This document shows, in pieces, positions 8,177 through 20,505 of a stretch of DNA of 39,710 nucleotides (the stretch's first letter is position 1; each line of letters starts with the position of its first letter). Origin of the DNA: Bradyrhizobium sp. STM 3809. Its GTDB lineage: Bacteria > Pseudomonadota > Alphaproteobacteria > Rhizobiales > Xanthobacteraceae. The notes beneath the pieces are model-generated. The model did not search any database, had not been told where the DNA came from, and saw only the letters and a program-made list of their open reading frames with translations. The stretch is from positions 1-39,710 of the forward strand of contig NZ_CAFJ01000106.1 in NCBI RefSeq assembly GCF_000239795.1. The letters run 5' to 3'. The position numbers were made by a program, and so were the translations under genes.

Positions 8177-9307
8177 ATGGCGGCACGGCGGACGATTTTC
8201 GGGACCATGATGGCGCTGGCGCTGTCGGCGCTGAGCGCGACGTTGCCGGCGCAGGCGAAGGGGCCCTACGGCACGATCTCCGTCGCCGGCTGGTCGGGCG
8301 GCGCCTACACCGACGACAACACCGGCAAGTTCTCGAGCTGCGTTGCTTCCGCAAGCTACAAGAGCGGGATCAATTTCGGCGTGCTCGCGCTGCCGACCTT
8401 CAATTGGGCGCTGGCCTTCATCCATCCGAGCTGGTCGCTGTCGCAGGGACAGAAATTCCCCATCGTGCTGAGCTTCGACGGCCGCAATTCGTACGATGTC
8501 GAGGGCTCGGTGTGGTCGGCCAAGATGGTCGTGGTGCCGATGCCGAACGACTCGACCCTGATCAAATCCTTCCGGGCGGCGCGCACGATGTCGGCTTTCG
8601 CGCAGGGCAACCTGTTCCAGTTCGATCTCAACGGCACCGCCGTGCTGCTGCCGTCGCTGGCCAATTGCGTGCGCATGATCAATGCCGGCGGACTGGCGGC
8701 GGCGACGAACTTCACGGTGCAGCCCAACGCGGCCACGGCGCAGCGCCCGGCGGCGGCGCCCGCGGCCACGGCGGCAACGACCAGTGCGCAGCCGGCACGC
8801 GCCTCGGAGGATTCGCCCGAGTTGCAGCTGGAAGCGATGCAGATCGCCTCCAATTTCATTCTCAAGGCGGCGCTCTCGCATCCCTCCATTCTGGGGAGCG
8901 GCGAGCGGCCGGTCTGGCTGACCGCGGGCGGTGTTGCGTGGAAGGCCGACAACGCCACCGGTTTCGTCCGGATCGTGCCGCCGCAGCGCGATGTCGACGG
9001 CCTCGAAGTCGCCGCCAGGATCATCGGCAACGACGCCCGCGACTGCAAGGGCAAGTTCATCTCCGCGCGCAACAGCGAGCTCGTCGACAGCGCGGTCGTG
9101 TTTCGCGGCATGTCCTCCTGCGAGGACAGCGAGAAGTCTGATATCGCCGAGTACTTCATCCTGCCGCGCAAGGCCGGCGGCTTCGTGCTGTTCTCGGTGG
9201 TCACGCCGACCAAGCCGGTCAGCGGCGGCGGTGGCCAGCCGCTGCCGACGCGCGAGGAGGCGAATGCAAACTTCCGCAAGGCGGCGTTCACGTCGATCGA
9301 GAAATAG
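8177..9307 (+). CDS. secreted protein of unknown function, 376 aa
   Basis: There is a clear Sec signal peptide: MAARRTIFG, then a hydrophobic run and a cleavage site near PAQA-KG (about residue 27). The mature protein has two folded-looking parts separated by a low-complexity Ala/Thr/Pro linker (about residues 182-213). The first part contains strands such as YGTISVAGWSGGAYTDD; the second contains FISARNSELVDSAVVFRGMSSC. There are five mature cysteines, compatible with a disulfide in the periplasm. I recognise no domain. It is flanked by unrelated genes on the opposite strand and has its own 200-base upstream region, so it is probably monocistronic. Confidence 0.7.
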   Translation: MAARRTIFGTMMALALSALSATLPAQAKGPYGTISVAGWSGGAYTDDNTGKFSSCVASASYKSGINFGVLALPTFNWALAFIHPSWSLSQGQKFPIVLSFDGRNSYDVEGSVWSAKMVVVPMPNDSTLIKSFRAARTMSAFAQGNLFQFDLNGTAVLLPSLANCVRMINAGGLAAATNFTVQPNAATAQRPAAAPAATAATTSAQPARASEDSPELQLEAMQIASNFILKAALSHPSILGSGERPVWLTAGGVAWKADNATGFVRIVPPQRDVDGLEVAARIIGNDARDCKGKFISARNSELVDSAVVFRGMSSCEDSEKSDIAEYFILPRKAGGFVLFSVVTPTKPVSGGGGQPLPTREEANANFRKAAFTSIEK

Positions 9308-9343
9308 CGGACCTGTTCCTCGGCGCCGCCGGGTCGTCAGCGG

Positions 9344-9982
9344 TTATCCGCGCAATTGTCTCGGCCGCCTGACCGCACGCACCTTGCCGCTGCGGCCGCC
9401 GCCGCAATACAGGGTCTCGCTGCCGTCCGACTCCAGCCCGGAGACGCCGGTGCCGGAAGGCATGTCGAGCTGATCGAGCACCTCGCCGGTTTCCGGGTCG
9501 ATGTGCCTGATGTCGCTGACGTCGTCCTCCCAGGTGCCGTGCCACAGCTCGCCATCCACCCAGGTCACGCCTGTCACGAAGCGCGTGCAGGGAATGCTAC
9601 GCAGGATTGTCCCCGTCGCCGGATCGATCTGGTGGATCTTGCGATCGCGGTAGGCGCCGACCCAGAGCGATCCCTCCGCCCAGGCGAGTCCGGAATCGCC
9701 GCCGCCCGAAGGCGCCGGAATGGTCGAGATCACCCGGCCGCTGTCCGGATCGATCTTCTGAATCTGGGCTTCCGCGATCTGGTAGAGATGCTTGCCGTCG
9801 AACGCAGTCCCCGCATGGGCCGGAACATCGAGGGATCGTCTGACCTCGCCATTGGCCGGGTCGAACGCCCTGATGCTGGAGCCGGTCGCGATCCAAACCT
9901 GGCGTCCGTCGTAGGTGACGCCGCCGACCTGATCGCCCTCGAAGGGACCGTATTCGCGAAGGATCTCGGCGGGTGCTCTCAT
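9344..9982 (-). CDS. beta-propeller protein of the YncE/glutamine-cyclotransferase-like type
   Basis: This is a 212-aa protein of repeated blades of about 42 residues. Each has the form 'xxIxxIDPxTGxVxxxIxxP...GLAWxxGxLWVG': RAFDPANGEVRRSL, QKIDPDSGRVISTI, HQIDPATGTILRSI and RHIDPETGEVLDQL. That gives about five blades, typical of quinoprotein-like or Virginiamycin B lyase/glutaminyl cyclotransferase-like folds. There is no signal peptide and no catalytic set I can name. AAAGGATGG lies ten bases before the ATG. It is 35 bases downstream of the regulator gene on the same strand and may be in one transcript with it. Confidence 0.7.
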   Translation of the reverse strand: MRAPAEILREYGPFEGDQVGGVTYDGRQVWIATGSSIRAFDPANGEVRRSLDVPAHAGTAFDGKHLYQIAEAQIQKIDPDSGRVISTIPAPSGGGDSGLAWAEGSLWVGAYRDRKIHQIDPATGTILRSIPCTRFVTGVTWVDGELWHGTWEDDVSDIRHIDPETGEVLDQLDMPSGTGVSGLESDGSETLYCGGGRSGKVRAVRRPRQLRG

Positions 9983-10017
9983 GGCAATGGTCCATCCTTT
10001 GTTGTGACAGCGTCACG

Positions 10018-11238
10018 CTAGTCGAGCGATGACCACGCCGGGAGTAACAAGCTGGTCGCGAATGCGGGCACGACGGGGCAGGTCCAGCGCTGCGCGCGGC
10101 CACGGCCGAACGATTGCACCTTGCCGGACAGCGCCAGCGCATCGAGCGCGCGCTGGACCGTGCGCTGGCTGGCGCCGAGCGCCAGCGCAAGGCCGGAGCT
10201 CGACCATGCCTCGCCGTCGGCGAGGCAGGCGAGCACGGGCGCGTTCTCGTCCTCGATCGGCTGTGCCAGCACCACGACGCCGCAGCCGTCGCGCGGCACC
10301 AAGGCAAAGCCGTCGCGCGTGGCATTGACCTCGGCCATGCCTTTCAGAAGCTGCCGCAAGCGCCCGATCTCGACACGCAAGCGGGCCCGATGCGACTCGT
10401 CGGCTTCCTTGCCGCGGAATGCCTCGGCGATCAGTTCCGATCGCGACACATCACCGGCCGTTCCCTCTGCCAGTCTGCGGGCTATCGCAAACAACACCGG
10501 ACGCCGCGCCAATGCCACGATGCGGCTGCCCTGGCGCACCGCCAGCCGGCAGGCGTCGACGATCAGAGTGGTCGAGCGGAACAGCGCCTCCACCTCGTCG
10601 AGCTGCAGCAGCCTTTGCTCGCCGCCCTGTATCAAGCGCGCAGCCGGCGCGGACAGTGTCGCCGAGAGCCGCTCGACCTCGGCGTGCAGCTCCGGACTAC
10701 GCGTCTGCCCGGCGGTGCGCGCGGCACGCTCCAGCGCAGCCTGCGCCGCCTTGGTCTGCAAGCGGCGCAACGCAAGGCCGGCGACGATCAGCTCGTAGAT
10801 CGTGCGTGCCGCCGGCTGCAGCGGTGAGGGATCGAGATCGGCCAAGCCACGCTCGGCCTCGTCGAGATGGCCGATGAGGACCATGCGGCGGATCTCGAGG
10901 CTGCGGGCATAGGCGGCATTGGCGTGGTCGCCATGCTGCTCCAGCGTGTCGCGCGCCTCCGCCAGTGCCTTGGTGGGCCATGACAGATCTCGCGCCGCCA
11001 GCGCGATCTCGGCCTCGGCGACGGCGCAGCGGGCCCGCGCCATCGCTGCCCTGGCGCCGAAGCTGCGGGCGGCCTGCCGCAGCAGCGCCTTCGCCCTGAT
11101 GCCATCGCCGAGCCGGGCCATCGCGATGCCGCGAAGCGCCAGCGCCGGCGGATCGTCACGCAAGGCGACCCGGTTCAGCGCGCCGAGCGGATCACCCGCG
11201 GCGAGCGCCTGCGCAGCCGCGGCGATCAACGAATCCAT
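10018..11238 (-). CDS. TPR/winged-helix transcriptional regulator
   Basis: This 406-aa cytoplasmic protein looks like a regulator. Residues about 1-200 are Ala-rich helical pairs resembling TPRs (LLRQAARSFGARAAMARARCAVAEAEIALAA and following). A middle part (about 250-330) resembles an OmpR/SARP-like winged helix: SRSELIAEAFRG, then HRARLRVEIGRLRQLL, then a GFALVP wing. The C-terminal part has a second HTH-like unit, GLALALGASQRTVQRALDAL with SGKVQSFGRGRAQRW as the wing. The start at 11238 is the first sensible Met; an upstream extension crosses the divergent promoter. It is divergent from the DUF899 gene with 84 bases between, so local control of that gene is likely (inference). Confidence 0.7.
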   Translation of the reverse strand: MDSLIAAAAQALAAGDPLGALNRVALRDDPPALALRGIAMARLGDGIRAKALLRQAARSFGARAAMARARCAVAEAEIALAARDLSWPTKALAEARDTLEQHGDHANAAYARSLEIRRMVLIGHLDEAERGLADLDPSPLQPAARTIYELIVAGLALRRLQTKAAQAALERAARTAGQTRSPELHAEVERLSATLSAPAARLIQGGEQRLLQLDEVEALFRSTTLIVDACRLAVRQGSRIVALARRPVLFAIARRLAEGTAGDVSRSELIAEAFRGKEADESHRARLRVEIGRLRQLLKGMAEVNATRDGFALVPRDGCGVVVLAQPIEDENAPVLACLADGEAWSSSGLALALGASQRTVQRALDALALSGKVQSFGRGRAQRWTCPVVPAFATSLLLPAWSSLD

Positions 11239-11322
11239 GCCAATCCCGCCACACTTGTCACTCCCGGCTCCTCCCGCTGGGATCCTAGTCTCAGATGCGG
11301 TCAACACGCAAAGGAGACGGAC

Positions 11323-12084
11323 ATGACCATGCATCTCACTGGAACTCGCGAAGACTGGCTCAAGGCACGGCTCGATCTGCTGCAGGCCGAGAAGGACTTC
11401 ACCCGTCGTGGTGACGAACTGGCGCAACGCCGCCAGGCGCTGCCCTGGGTACGCGTCGACAAGGACTATCGCTTCGACACCGACGATGGGCCCGCGACGC
11501 TGCCCGATCTCTTCAAGGGCCGCTCGCAGCTCCTCGTCTATCACTTCATGTTCGGGCCCGACTTCCAGGCCGGCTGCCCGTCATGCTCGATGATCGCCGA
11601 CGGGTTCAACGGCTTCCAGGTGCATCTCGCCAATCACGACGTGATGCTGTGGGCGGTGTCGCGCGCGCCGCTGGCGAAGCTGAAGGCCTACAGGAGCCGC
11701 ATGGGCTGGAGCTTCCCGTGGGCGTCCTCGGCCAGCAGCGACTTCAACTTCGACTTCGACGTGGCGATCACCGAGGAGCAGCAGCGCCGGGGCGGCACCG
11801 CGTACAACTATCGCACCAGTCCGCCGATGGGCGCGTCGGATGTGCCGGCCATGGTGTCCGAGATCGCGGCGACCGCAGGCACCGATGGCGCAACCTTCAT
11901 GCGCGATCGCCCGGGCATGAGCGCGTTCATCGTCGAGGACGGCGTCGTCTATCACACCTATTCGGCCTACGCCCGCGGCCTCGACGGCCTGTGGGGCGCC
12001 TATCAGTGGCTCGACCGCGCGCCGAAGGGCCGCAATGAGCAGGGCGTGTGGTGGCGCCGCCGCGACGAATACGTCGCGCGCTGA
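11323..12084 (+). CDS. DUF899 family (thioredoxin-fold-like) protein
   Basis: This 253-aa protein carries the DUF899 hallmarks: the early TREDWLKARLDLLQAEKDFTRRGDEL, then WVRVDKDYRFDTDDGPATLPDLF, then LLVYHFMFGPDFQAGCPSCS. The last has the CPSC pair at the position of a thioredoxin-like active site. Later VYHTYSAYARGLDGLWGAYQWLD is also characteristic. A strong ribosome site (AAAGGAGACGG) precedes the ATG at 11323. DUF899 proteins are cytoplasmic and of unproven function, and a redox role is inferred from the CxxC. The divergent regulator and the small membrane protein downstream probably belong to the same unit. Confidence 0.85.
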   Translation: MTMHLTGTREDWLKARLDLLQAEKDFTRRGDELAQRRQALPWVRVDKDYRFDTDDGPATLPDLFKGRSQLLVYHFMFGPDFQAGCPSCSMIADGFNGFQVHLANHDVMLWAVSRAPLAKLKAYRSRMGWSFPWASSASSDFNFDFDVAITEEQQRRGGTAYNYRTSPPMGASDVPAMVSEIAATAGTDGATFMRDRPGMSAFIVEDGVVYHTYSAYARGLDGLWGAYQWLDRAPKGRNEQGVWWRRRDEYVAR

Positions 12085-12101
12085 GAGCAAGGAGCAAAGC
12101 C

Positions 12102-12389
12102 ATGGCGTTCCTCCTGCCCAGGCGGCGCGTGCTGCCGGACCTCGCCGATGCCCTGCGCCTCGCCGCGGCGCCGACCTTCGCGCTGATGGCGGTGCTGAAC
12201 GCCGTGGCCCGCGACGGCCGGGCAGACATCCTCTGCTCGGCCATGCCGGCAGGCGCACCGCTCGGCGACATGACCGTGATGTATCTGCTGATGAGTGCGT
12301 TTCACCTGGTGCCGTGGCTGAAGCGGATGCGGCGGGGGATCACGGTGCCGCCACGGGAGGAGGTTCGCGTGCGGCAGCCCGGAAGTTAG
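12102..12389 (+). CDS. small membrane protein, 95 aa, unknown function
   Basis: The frame begins MAFLLPRRRVLPDLADAL. It has two likely membrane stretches (LAAAPTFALMAVLNAV and GDMTVMYLLMSAFHLVPWL) separated by a short loop containing one Cys, and a basic tail. AAGGAGC lies seven bases before the ATG. It starts 17 bases after the DUF899 gene and is surely co-transcribed with it. I do not recognise a family. A helper or partner of the DUF899 protein is possible only by association. Confidence 0.6.
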   Translation: MAFLLPRRRVLPDLADALRLAAAPTFALMAVLNAVARDGRADILCSAMPAGAPLGDMTVMYLLMSAFHLVPWLKRMRRGITVPPREEVRVRQPGS

Positions 12390-12417
12390 TTGCCGAGAGC
12401 GTCGCTCGCGGAGAGAG

Positions 12418-12622
12418 ACCCCTCACCCGAGCAAGCTCGCGGAGACGCCGGCGATGCCCTCTCTGCAAGGGGCGAGGGCACTGTATCGCGTAGTTTTTCT
12501 GCGGTGACCAGTGAAAAGCAAGGCTCTCGGTTTGAGCCGGCACGGTGCCAGTTACTGCGCCCTCTCCCCTTGCGGGAGAGGGCATGTAGGACAGAGCGGC
12601 ATACCCGCTTGGGTGAGGGGTA
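12418..12622. repeat. long imperfect inverted repeat, extragenic element
   Basis: The outer arms are ACCCCTCACCCGAGC (12418-12432) and GCTTGGGTGAGGGGT (12607-12621). The inner arms are around GCCCTCTCTGCAAGGGGCG (12455-12476) and CCCCTTGCGGGAGAGGGC (12566-12583). The spacer of about 80 bases is AT-richer than its surroundings. The whole forms a near-symmetrical palindrome with no coding frame. It fits the non-autonomous palindromic elements scattered between alphaproteobacterial genes. Confidence 0.6.
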
Positions 12623-12680
12623 TGTCTCTGCAGACATCACTGTCAATGATAGCGCACACCAAACACCCCACAGCGACGCC

Positions 12681-13466
12681 TCACGCCTCCGCCGCCACCT
12701 TCAGCGCCTCGGCGCGGATCTCCTCCACCAGCCGTTCCTTGAGCGCGACGAACTCCGGCGAGGTCTTGATCTTGTAGGAGCGGGGATGTGGCAGGTCGAT
12801 CTTGATGTCGGCCTTGATGCGGCCGGGGCGGGCGCTCATCACCAGCACGCGGCTGCCGAGGAAGATCGCCTCCTCGATGTCGTGGGTGACGAACAGCACC
12901 GACTTCTGGTCGCGCTCCCAGATGCCGAGCAGCATCTCCTGCATCAGCACGCGGGTCTGGTTGTCGAGCGCGCCGAAGGGCTCGTCGAGCAAGAGGATCT
13001 TCGGATCATTGGCGAGCGCGCGCGCGATCGCACAGCGCTGCTGCATGCCGCCGGAGAGCTGCTTGGGCCAGTGGTTCTCGAAACCCGTCAGGCCGATCTG
13101 CTGGATGAAGCGGTCGGCGACCGCGTTGCGCTTGTCCTCGGGCACCCCGCGCTCGCGCAGGCCGAACGCGATGTTCTCGCGCACGGTCAGCCAGGGAAAC
13201 AGCGTATAGGACTGGAACACCATGCCGCGGTCGGCGCCGGGACCTTCGACCTCGCTTCCGTCGAGCAGCACCTTGCCGCTGGTCGGATGATCGAGCCCGG
13301 CGACGATGCGCAGCAGGGTCGACTTGCCGCAGCCGGACGGGCCGAGGATGGTGACGAAGTCGTTGTTGCCGATGGTGAGCGCGACCGGCTCCAGCGCGCG
13401 CGTCGGCGCATGGCCCTGGCGGGCCGGGAAAATGCGCGTGACCTGATCGATGACGAGCGTGGTCAT
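12681..13466 (-). CDS. NitT/TauT-type ABC transporter ATPase
   Basis: This 261-aa ATPase has Walker A GPSGCGKST (42-50), the Q-loop MVFQSYTLFPWLTV, signature LSGGMQQR (137-144), Walker B ILLLDEP (157-163) and H-loop FVTHDIEEAIFL. The GADRGMVFQ phrase and 'LSGGMQQR' are typical of the nitrate/sulfonate/taurine/thiamine-precursor group (TauB/SsuB/ThiZ). The start overlaps the permease stop by four bases. The three-gene unit is transcribed away from the hut locus. The substrate cannot be told from the ATPase. Confidence 0.9.
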   Translation of the reverse strand: MTTLVIDQVTRIFPARQGHAPTRALEPVALTIGNNDFVTILGPSGCGKSTLLRIVAGLDHPTSGKVLLDGSEVEGPGADRGMVFQSYTLFPWLTVRENIAFGLRERGVPEDKRNAVADRFIQQIGLTGFENHWPKQLSGGMQQRCAIARALANDPKILLLDEPFGALDNQTRVLMQEMLLGIWERDQKSVLFVTHDIEEAIFLGSRVLVMSARPGRIKADIKIDLPHPRSYKIKTSPEFVALKERLVEEIRAEALKVAAEA

Positions 13467-14239
13467 GCGAGCTTCCACGGGAACAGCCAGGCGTTGAACG
13501 CCTTGAACAGGAAATCCGAGATCAGCCCGATCAGGCCGATGATGATGATGCCGAAGATGATCTGCCCGGTGTTGAGCAGCGCCTGGCTGTCGGTGATCAT
13601 GTGGCCGATGCCGGAGGACGAGCCGATCAGCTCGGCGACGATGACATAGGTCCAGGCCCAGCCGAGCACGAGCCGCAGCACCTCGGCAATGTCGGGCGCA
13701 GACGAGGGCAGCAGCACGCGGGCGATGATGCCGCGATCGCTGGCGCCGAGCGTGTAGGCGGCCTCGACGAGATCGCGCCTGGTGTTGCCGACGGTCACGG
13801 TGATCATCAGGATGATCTGGAACACCGAGCCGATGAAGATGATCAGGAGCTTCTGCAGCTCGCCGATGCCGGCCCACAGGATCAGCAGCGGAATGAAGGC
13901 GGAGGCGGGCAGATAGCGCGCAAAGGAGACGAACGGCTCGAGGAACGCCTCGATCGGCTTGTAGGCGCCCATCAGGAGGCCGAGCGGAACCGCGATGACC
14001 GCCGCCAGCACGAAGCCGCCAAGGACACGCCAGACCGTCATGCCGATATCGTAGAGGAAGCCGAACTTGACCAGGAGATCCCAGCCCTCGCGCAGCATGG
14101 TCAGGGGATCGGCCAGGAAGGTCTTCGGCACGTAGCCGCCGAACGTCGCCAGCGACCACGCCGCGACGAAGAGCACGAAGAAGGCAAGGCCGAGCGCTGT
14201 TCTTGATCGGGCGCTGACGGGGTCGAGAGGTCGGATCAC
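13463..14239 (-). CDS. NitT/TauT-type ABC transporter permease
   Basis: This 258-aa permease has about six membrane helices. The BPD domain includes VWRVLGGFVLAAVIAVPLGLLMG, the YLPASAFIPLLILWAGIGE segment that is near-universal in the TauC/SsuC group, and the docking loop AAYTLGASDRGIIARVLLPSS. The C-terminus is short and hydrophobic (FKAFNAWLFPWKLA). It lies between the ATPase gene, which it overlaps, and the binding-protein gene. An extragenic palindrome separates it from the latter. Confidence 0.9.
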   Translation of the reverse strand: MIRPLDPVSARSRTALGLAFFVLFVAAWSLATFGGYVPKTFLADPLTMLREGWDLLVKFGFLYDIGMTVWRVLGGFVLAAVIAVPLGLLMGAYKPIEAFLEPFVSFARYLPASAFIPLLILWAGIGELQKLLIIFIGSVFQIILMITVTVGNTRRDLVEAAYTLGASDRGIIARVLLPSSAPDIAEVLRLVLGWAWTYVIVAELIGSSSGIGHMITDSQALLNTGQIIFGIIIIGLIGLISDFLFKAFNAWLFPWKLA

Positions 14240-14327
14240 GGAGAAGGCTTTCGTGGAGTGGTGCGGGCCGTTCGAGGAGACTGGATCCAGAGTAGGCGCA
14301 CTCGTTTGGGGCAGTCTACATCCACAT

Positions 14328-14446
14328 CGTCATTGCGAGGAGCCAACGGGTCCGCGCAAAGCGCGGCCCGATGACAGGCTCCGCGACGAAGCAATCCAGG
14401 GTCGCACCCTGAGCCCCTGGATTGCTTCGCTGCGCTCGCAATGACG
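14328..14446. repeat. extragenic palindromic repeat with CGTCATTGCGAGGA ends
   Basis: The element opens with CGTCATTGCGAGGAGC and closes with GCGCTCGCAATGACG, which are inverse complements at the ends. The inner arms GAAGCAATCCAGG and CCTGGATTGCTTC flank a short loop. It sits between the binding-protein and permease genes of one operon. It could therefore form a strong mRNA hairpin that lowers permease expression relative to the binding protein (inference). Elements with these ends are frequent in Bradyrhizobium-like genomes. Confidence 0.7.
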
Positions 14447-14471
14447 ACTCTACAACGAGCGAACTTCCCGC

Positions 14472-15416
14472 CTACTTGATGAAGCTCGCATCATACAGAT
14501 CCTCGACGTTCGGGATCTGCTTGATGATGCCGACCTCGAGCAGCAGCTCGGCCGCGTCCTTGTTGAAGGTCTTGAACTCCGTCTCGAAGAACTTCTGGCT
14601 CGCCGCCTTGTCCTGCCAGCGCAGGTACTTGGCCGAGTTGCCGAACTGCTCGCCGCTCTGCTTCACGTCGGCGCCCATGATCTCATAGGCCTTGGCCTGG
14701 TCCTTGGCGATCATGTCGAGCGCCTCGTAATAGCTGTCGGCGAGCGCCTTGGCGGCCTTGGGGTTTTCGGTCAGGAATTTCGGCGTGCAGCCGAACGTGT
14801 CCATCACCATCGGATAGTCCAGCGTGGTCGCGATGATCTTGCCCTTGTCCGGCGCCGCACGCACCGTCGACAGATACGGCTCGTAGGTCATCGCCGCATC
14901 GTTCTGGCCGGAGACGAAGGCCTGCGCCGCCGCGGCCGGCTCAAGGTTCACGATCGTGACGTCCTTCACCGTGAGGCCGTTCTTCTTGAGCATCCAGGCC
15001 AGCCCGAAATAGGGCGAGGTGCCCGGCGCGGAGGCCGCGACCGTCTTGCCCTTCAGGTCCTTGATCGAGGCGATATCGTTGCGCACGGCCATGCCGTCGG
15101 CACCATAGCTCTTGTCGAGCTGGAAGATCTGCTTGGTGGCGACGCCGTTGGCGTTCCAGGAGATCCAGGTCTCGACCGTGGTCGCCGCGCACTGTACGTC
15201 GCCGGCGGCGATCGCAAGGTGGCGGTCCTTCTGCGGGATCTTCTTGATGGTGACGTCGAGGCCGTTCTTCTTGAAGATGCCGGCCTCCTTCGCGAGCGTC
15301 AGCGGCGCGAAGCCGGTCCAGCCGGAAATGCCGATGCCGACCTTGACGTCGTCGGCGAATGCCGAGGTGGAGGCCAGCACCGCGGCCGTGACTGCAAGAA
15401 GCCCGAATTTGCGCAT
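14472..15416 (-). CDS. NitT/TauT-type ABC transporter substrate-binding protein
   Basis: This 314-aa periplasmic protein has a signal peptide (MRKFGLLAVTAAVLASTSAFA-DD). The mature start VKVGIGISGWTGFAPLTLAKEAGIFKKNGLDVTI is the NMT1/TauA-like fold signature, followed by LKGKTVAASAPGTSPYFGLAWMLKKNGL. Three closely spaced ATGs occur (15425, 15422, 15416). The last is preferred because the AAAGG ribosome site is nine bases ahead of it, while the others are too close. It is the first gene of the transporter unit and starts 134 bases from hutC. A role in uptake of histidine or a related imidazole is suggested by position only; sulfonates or a pyrimidine precursor are alternatives. Confidence 0.85.
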   Translation of the reverse strand: MRKFGLLAVTAAVLASTSAFADDVKVGIGISGWTGFAPLTLAKEAGIFKKNGLDVTIKKIPQKDRHLAIAAGDVQCAATTVETWISWNANGVATKQIFQLDKSYGADGMAVRNDIASIKDLKGKTVAASAPGTSPYFGLAWMLKKNGLTVKDVTIVNLEPAAAAQAFVSGQNDAAMTYEPYLSTVRAAPDKGKIIATTLDYPMVMDTFGCTPKFLTENPKAAKALADSYYEALDMIAKDQAKAYEIMGADVKQSGEQFGNSAKYLRWQDKAASQKFFETEFKTFNKDAAELLLEVGIIKQIPNVEDLYDASFIK

Positions 15417-15550
15417 CGTCATCATCCTTTGCTGTTGAAGAGAACCATTCGTGCAGTTCGCAATCCCGGGAGGACTGCGACGGCCACAAGTCGCGGCAGG
15501 CGCTGCCCGCCTGCTTGCAAATCCCGTGCTCAGTTGCGCCCAGGCGCGTG

Positions 15551-16290
15551 TCATTCGCTGCCCCTGAATCGTGCGACCAGCCGGTGCTGCTCGCCGGGAT
15601 AGACGAGCCTGACAGCCGTGAGCGGTCGCCCCTGGCGCCAGGTGTGCCGCTCGATCACGAGGCATGGCGCGCCCGTTTCGATGTCGAGGCTCGCTGCGAT
15701 CGCCTCGTCGGCGACGATGGCGCTGATCGCATGCTCCGCCTCGGTCCAGGGCACGTGATGCAGCAGCCACGAGCCCGGCGGATCGATCTTGAAATTGGCC
15801 TTGGCCGCGTCCGGCACGGCATCGAGATCGATCAGGCGATCCTCGACCGCGAACGGCACATTGTCGGCGCTGTGACGGCAGCGGATCGCGATCACCTTGC
15901 ACGGCGTCTTGACGCCGAGGCGCTCGCGATCGGCGGCGTTGGCGGTGCGGCGCGCCGACGAGATCAGCTCATAGCCATAGGCGCGGCCGAGCGCGCCGAT
16001 CTCGGCGCGGATGTCCGGGATCTTCAGCACCGCCGACAGGAATTGCGGCCGGCGCACGAACGTGCCGGCGCGGCGGCGGCGCTCGATCAGGTCGGCCTGC
16101 GCGAGCTCCGACAGCGCCTTGTTCACGGTCATGCGCGAGCAGCCATAATGCTCCATGATCTCGTGCTCGAAAGGAATGCGATGGCCGGGCGGCCATTCGC
16201 CCGTGAGGATGCGGCGCTCGATGTCCTGCCGGATCGTCTTATAGAGCGTGCTCGGCTTGGCGTGATCTTTGGCGCGATCCTCGGCGAGGC

Positions 16291-16294
<4 letters not shown>
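15551..16294 (-). CDS. hutC: HutC, GntR-family repressor of histidine utilisation
   Basis: This 247-aa DNA-binding repressor has an N-terminal GntR winged helix (about 15-80: LYKTIRQDIERRILTGEWPPGHRIPFEHEIMEHYGCSRMTVNKALSEL in two parts, then the GTFV wing). It is followed by a UTRA ligand-binding domain containing ISSARRTANAADRERLGV, PFAVEDRLIDLDAVPDA and the C-terminal RLVYPGEQHRLVARF. HutC proteins are relieved by urocanate. Its start overlaps the hutF stop by four bases, so it is translated with HutF. The family fit plus the hut context makes the name secure. The likely target is the palindrome between hutF and hutI. Confidence 0.92.
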
Positions 16295-20496
<4,202 letters not shown>

Positions 20497-20505
20497 GAGG
20501 GACCC

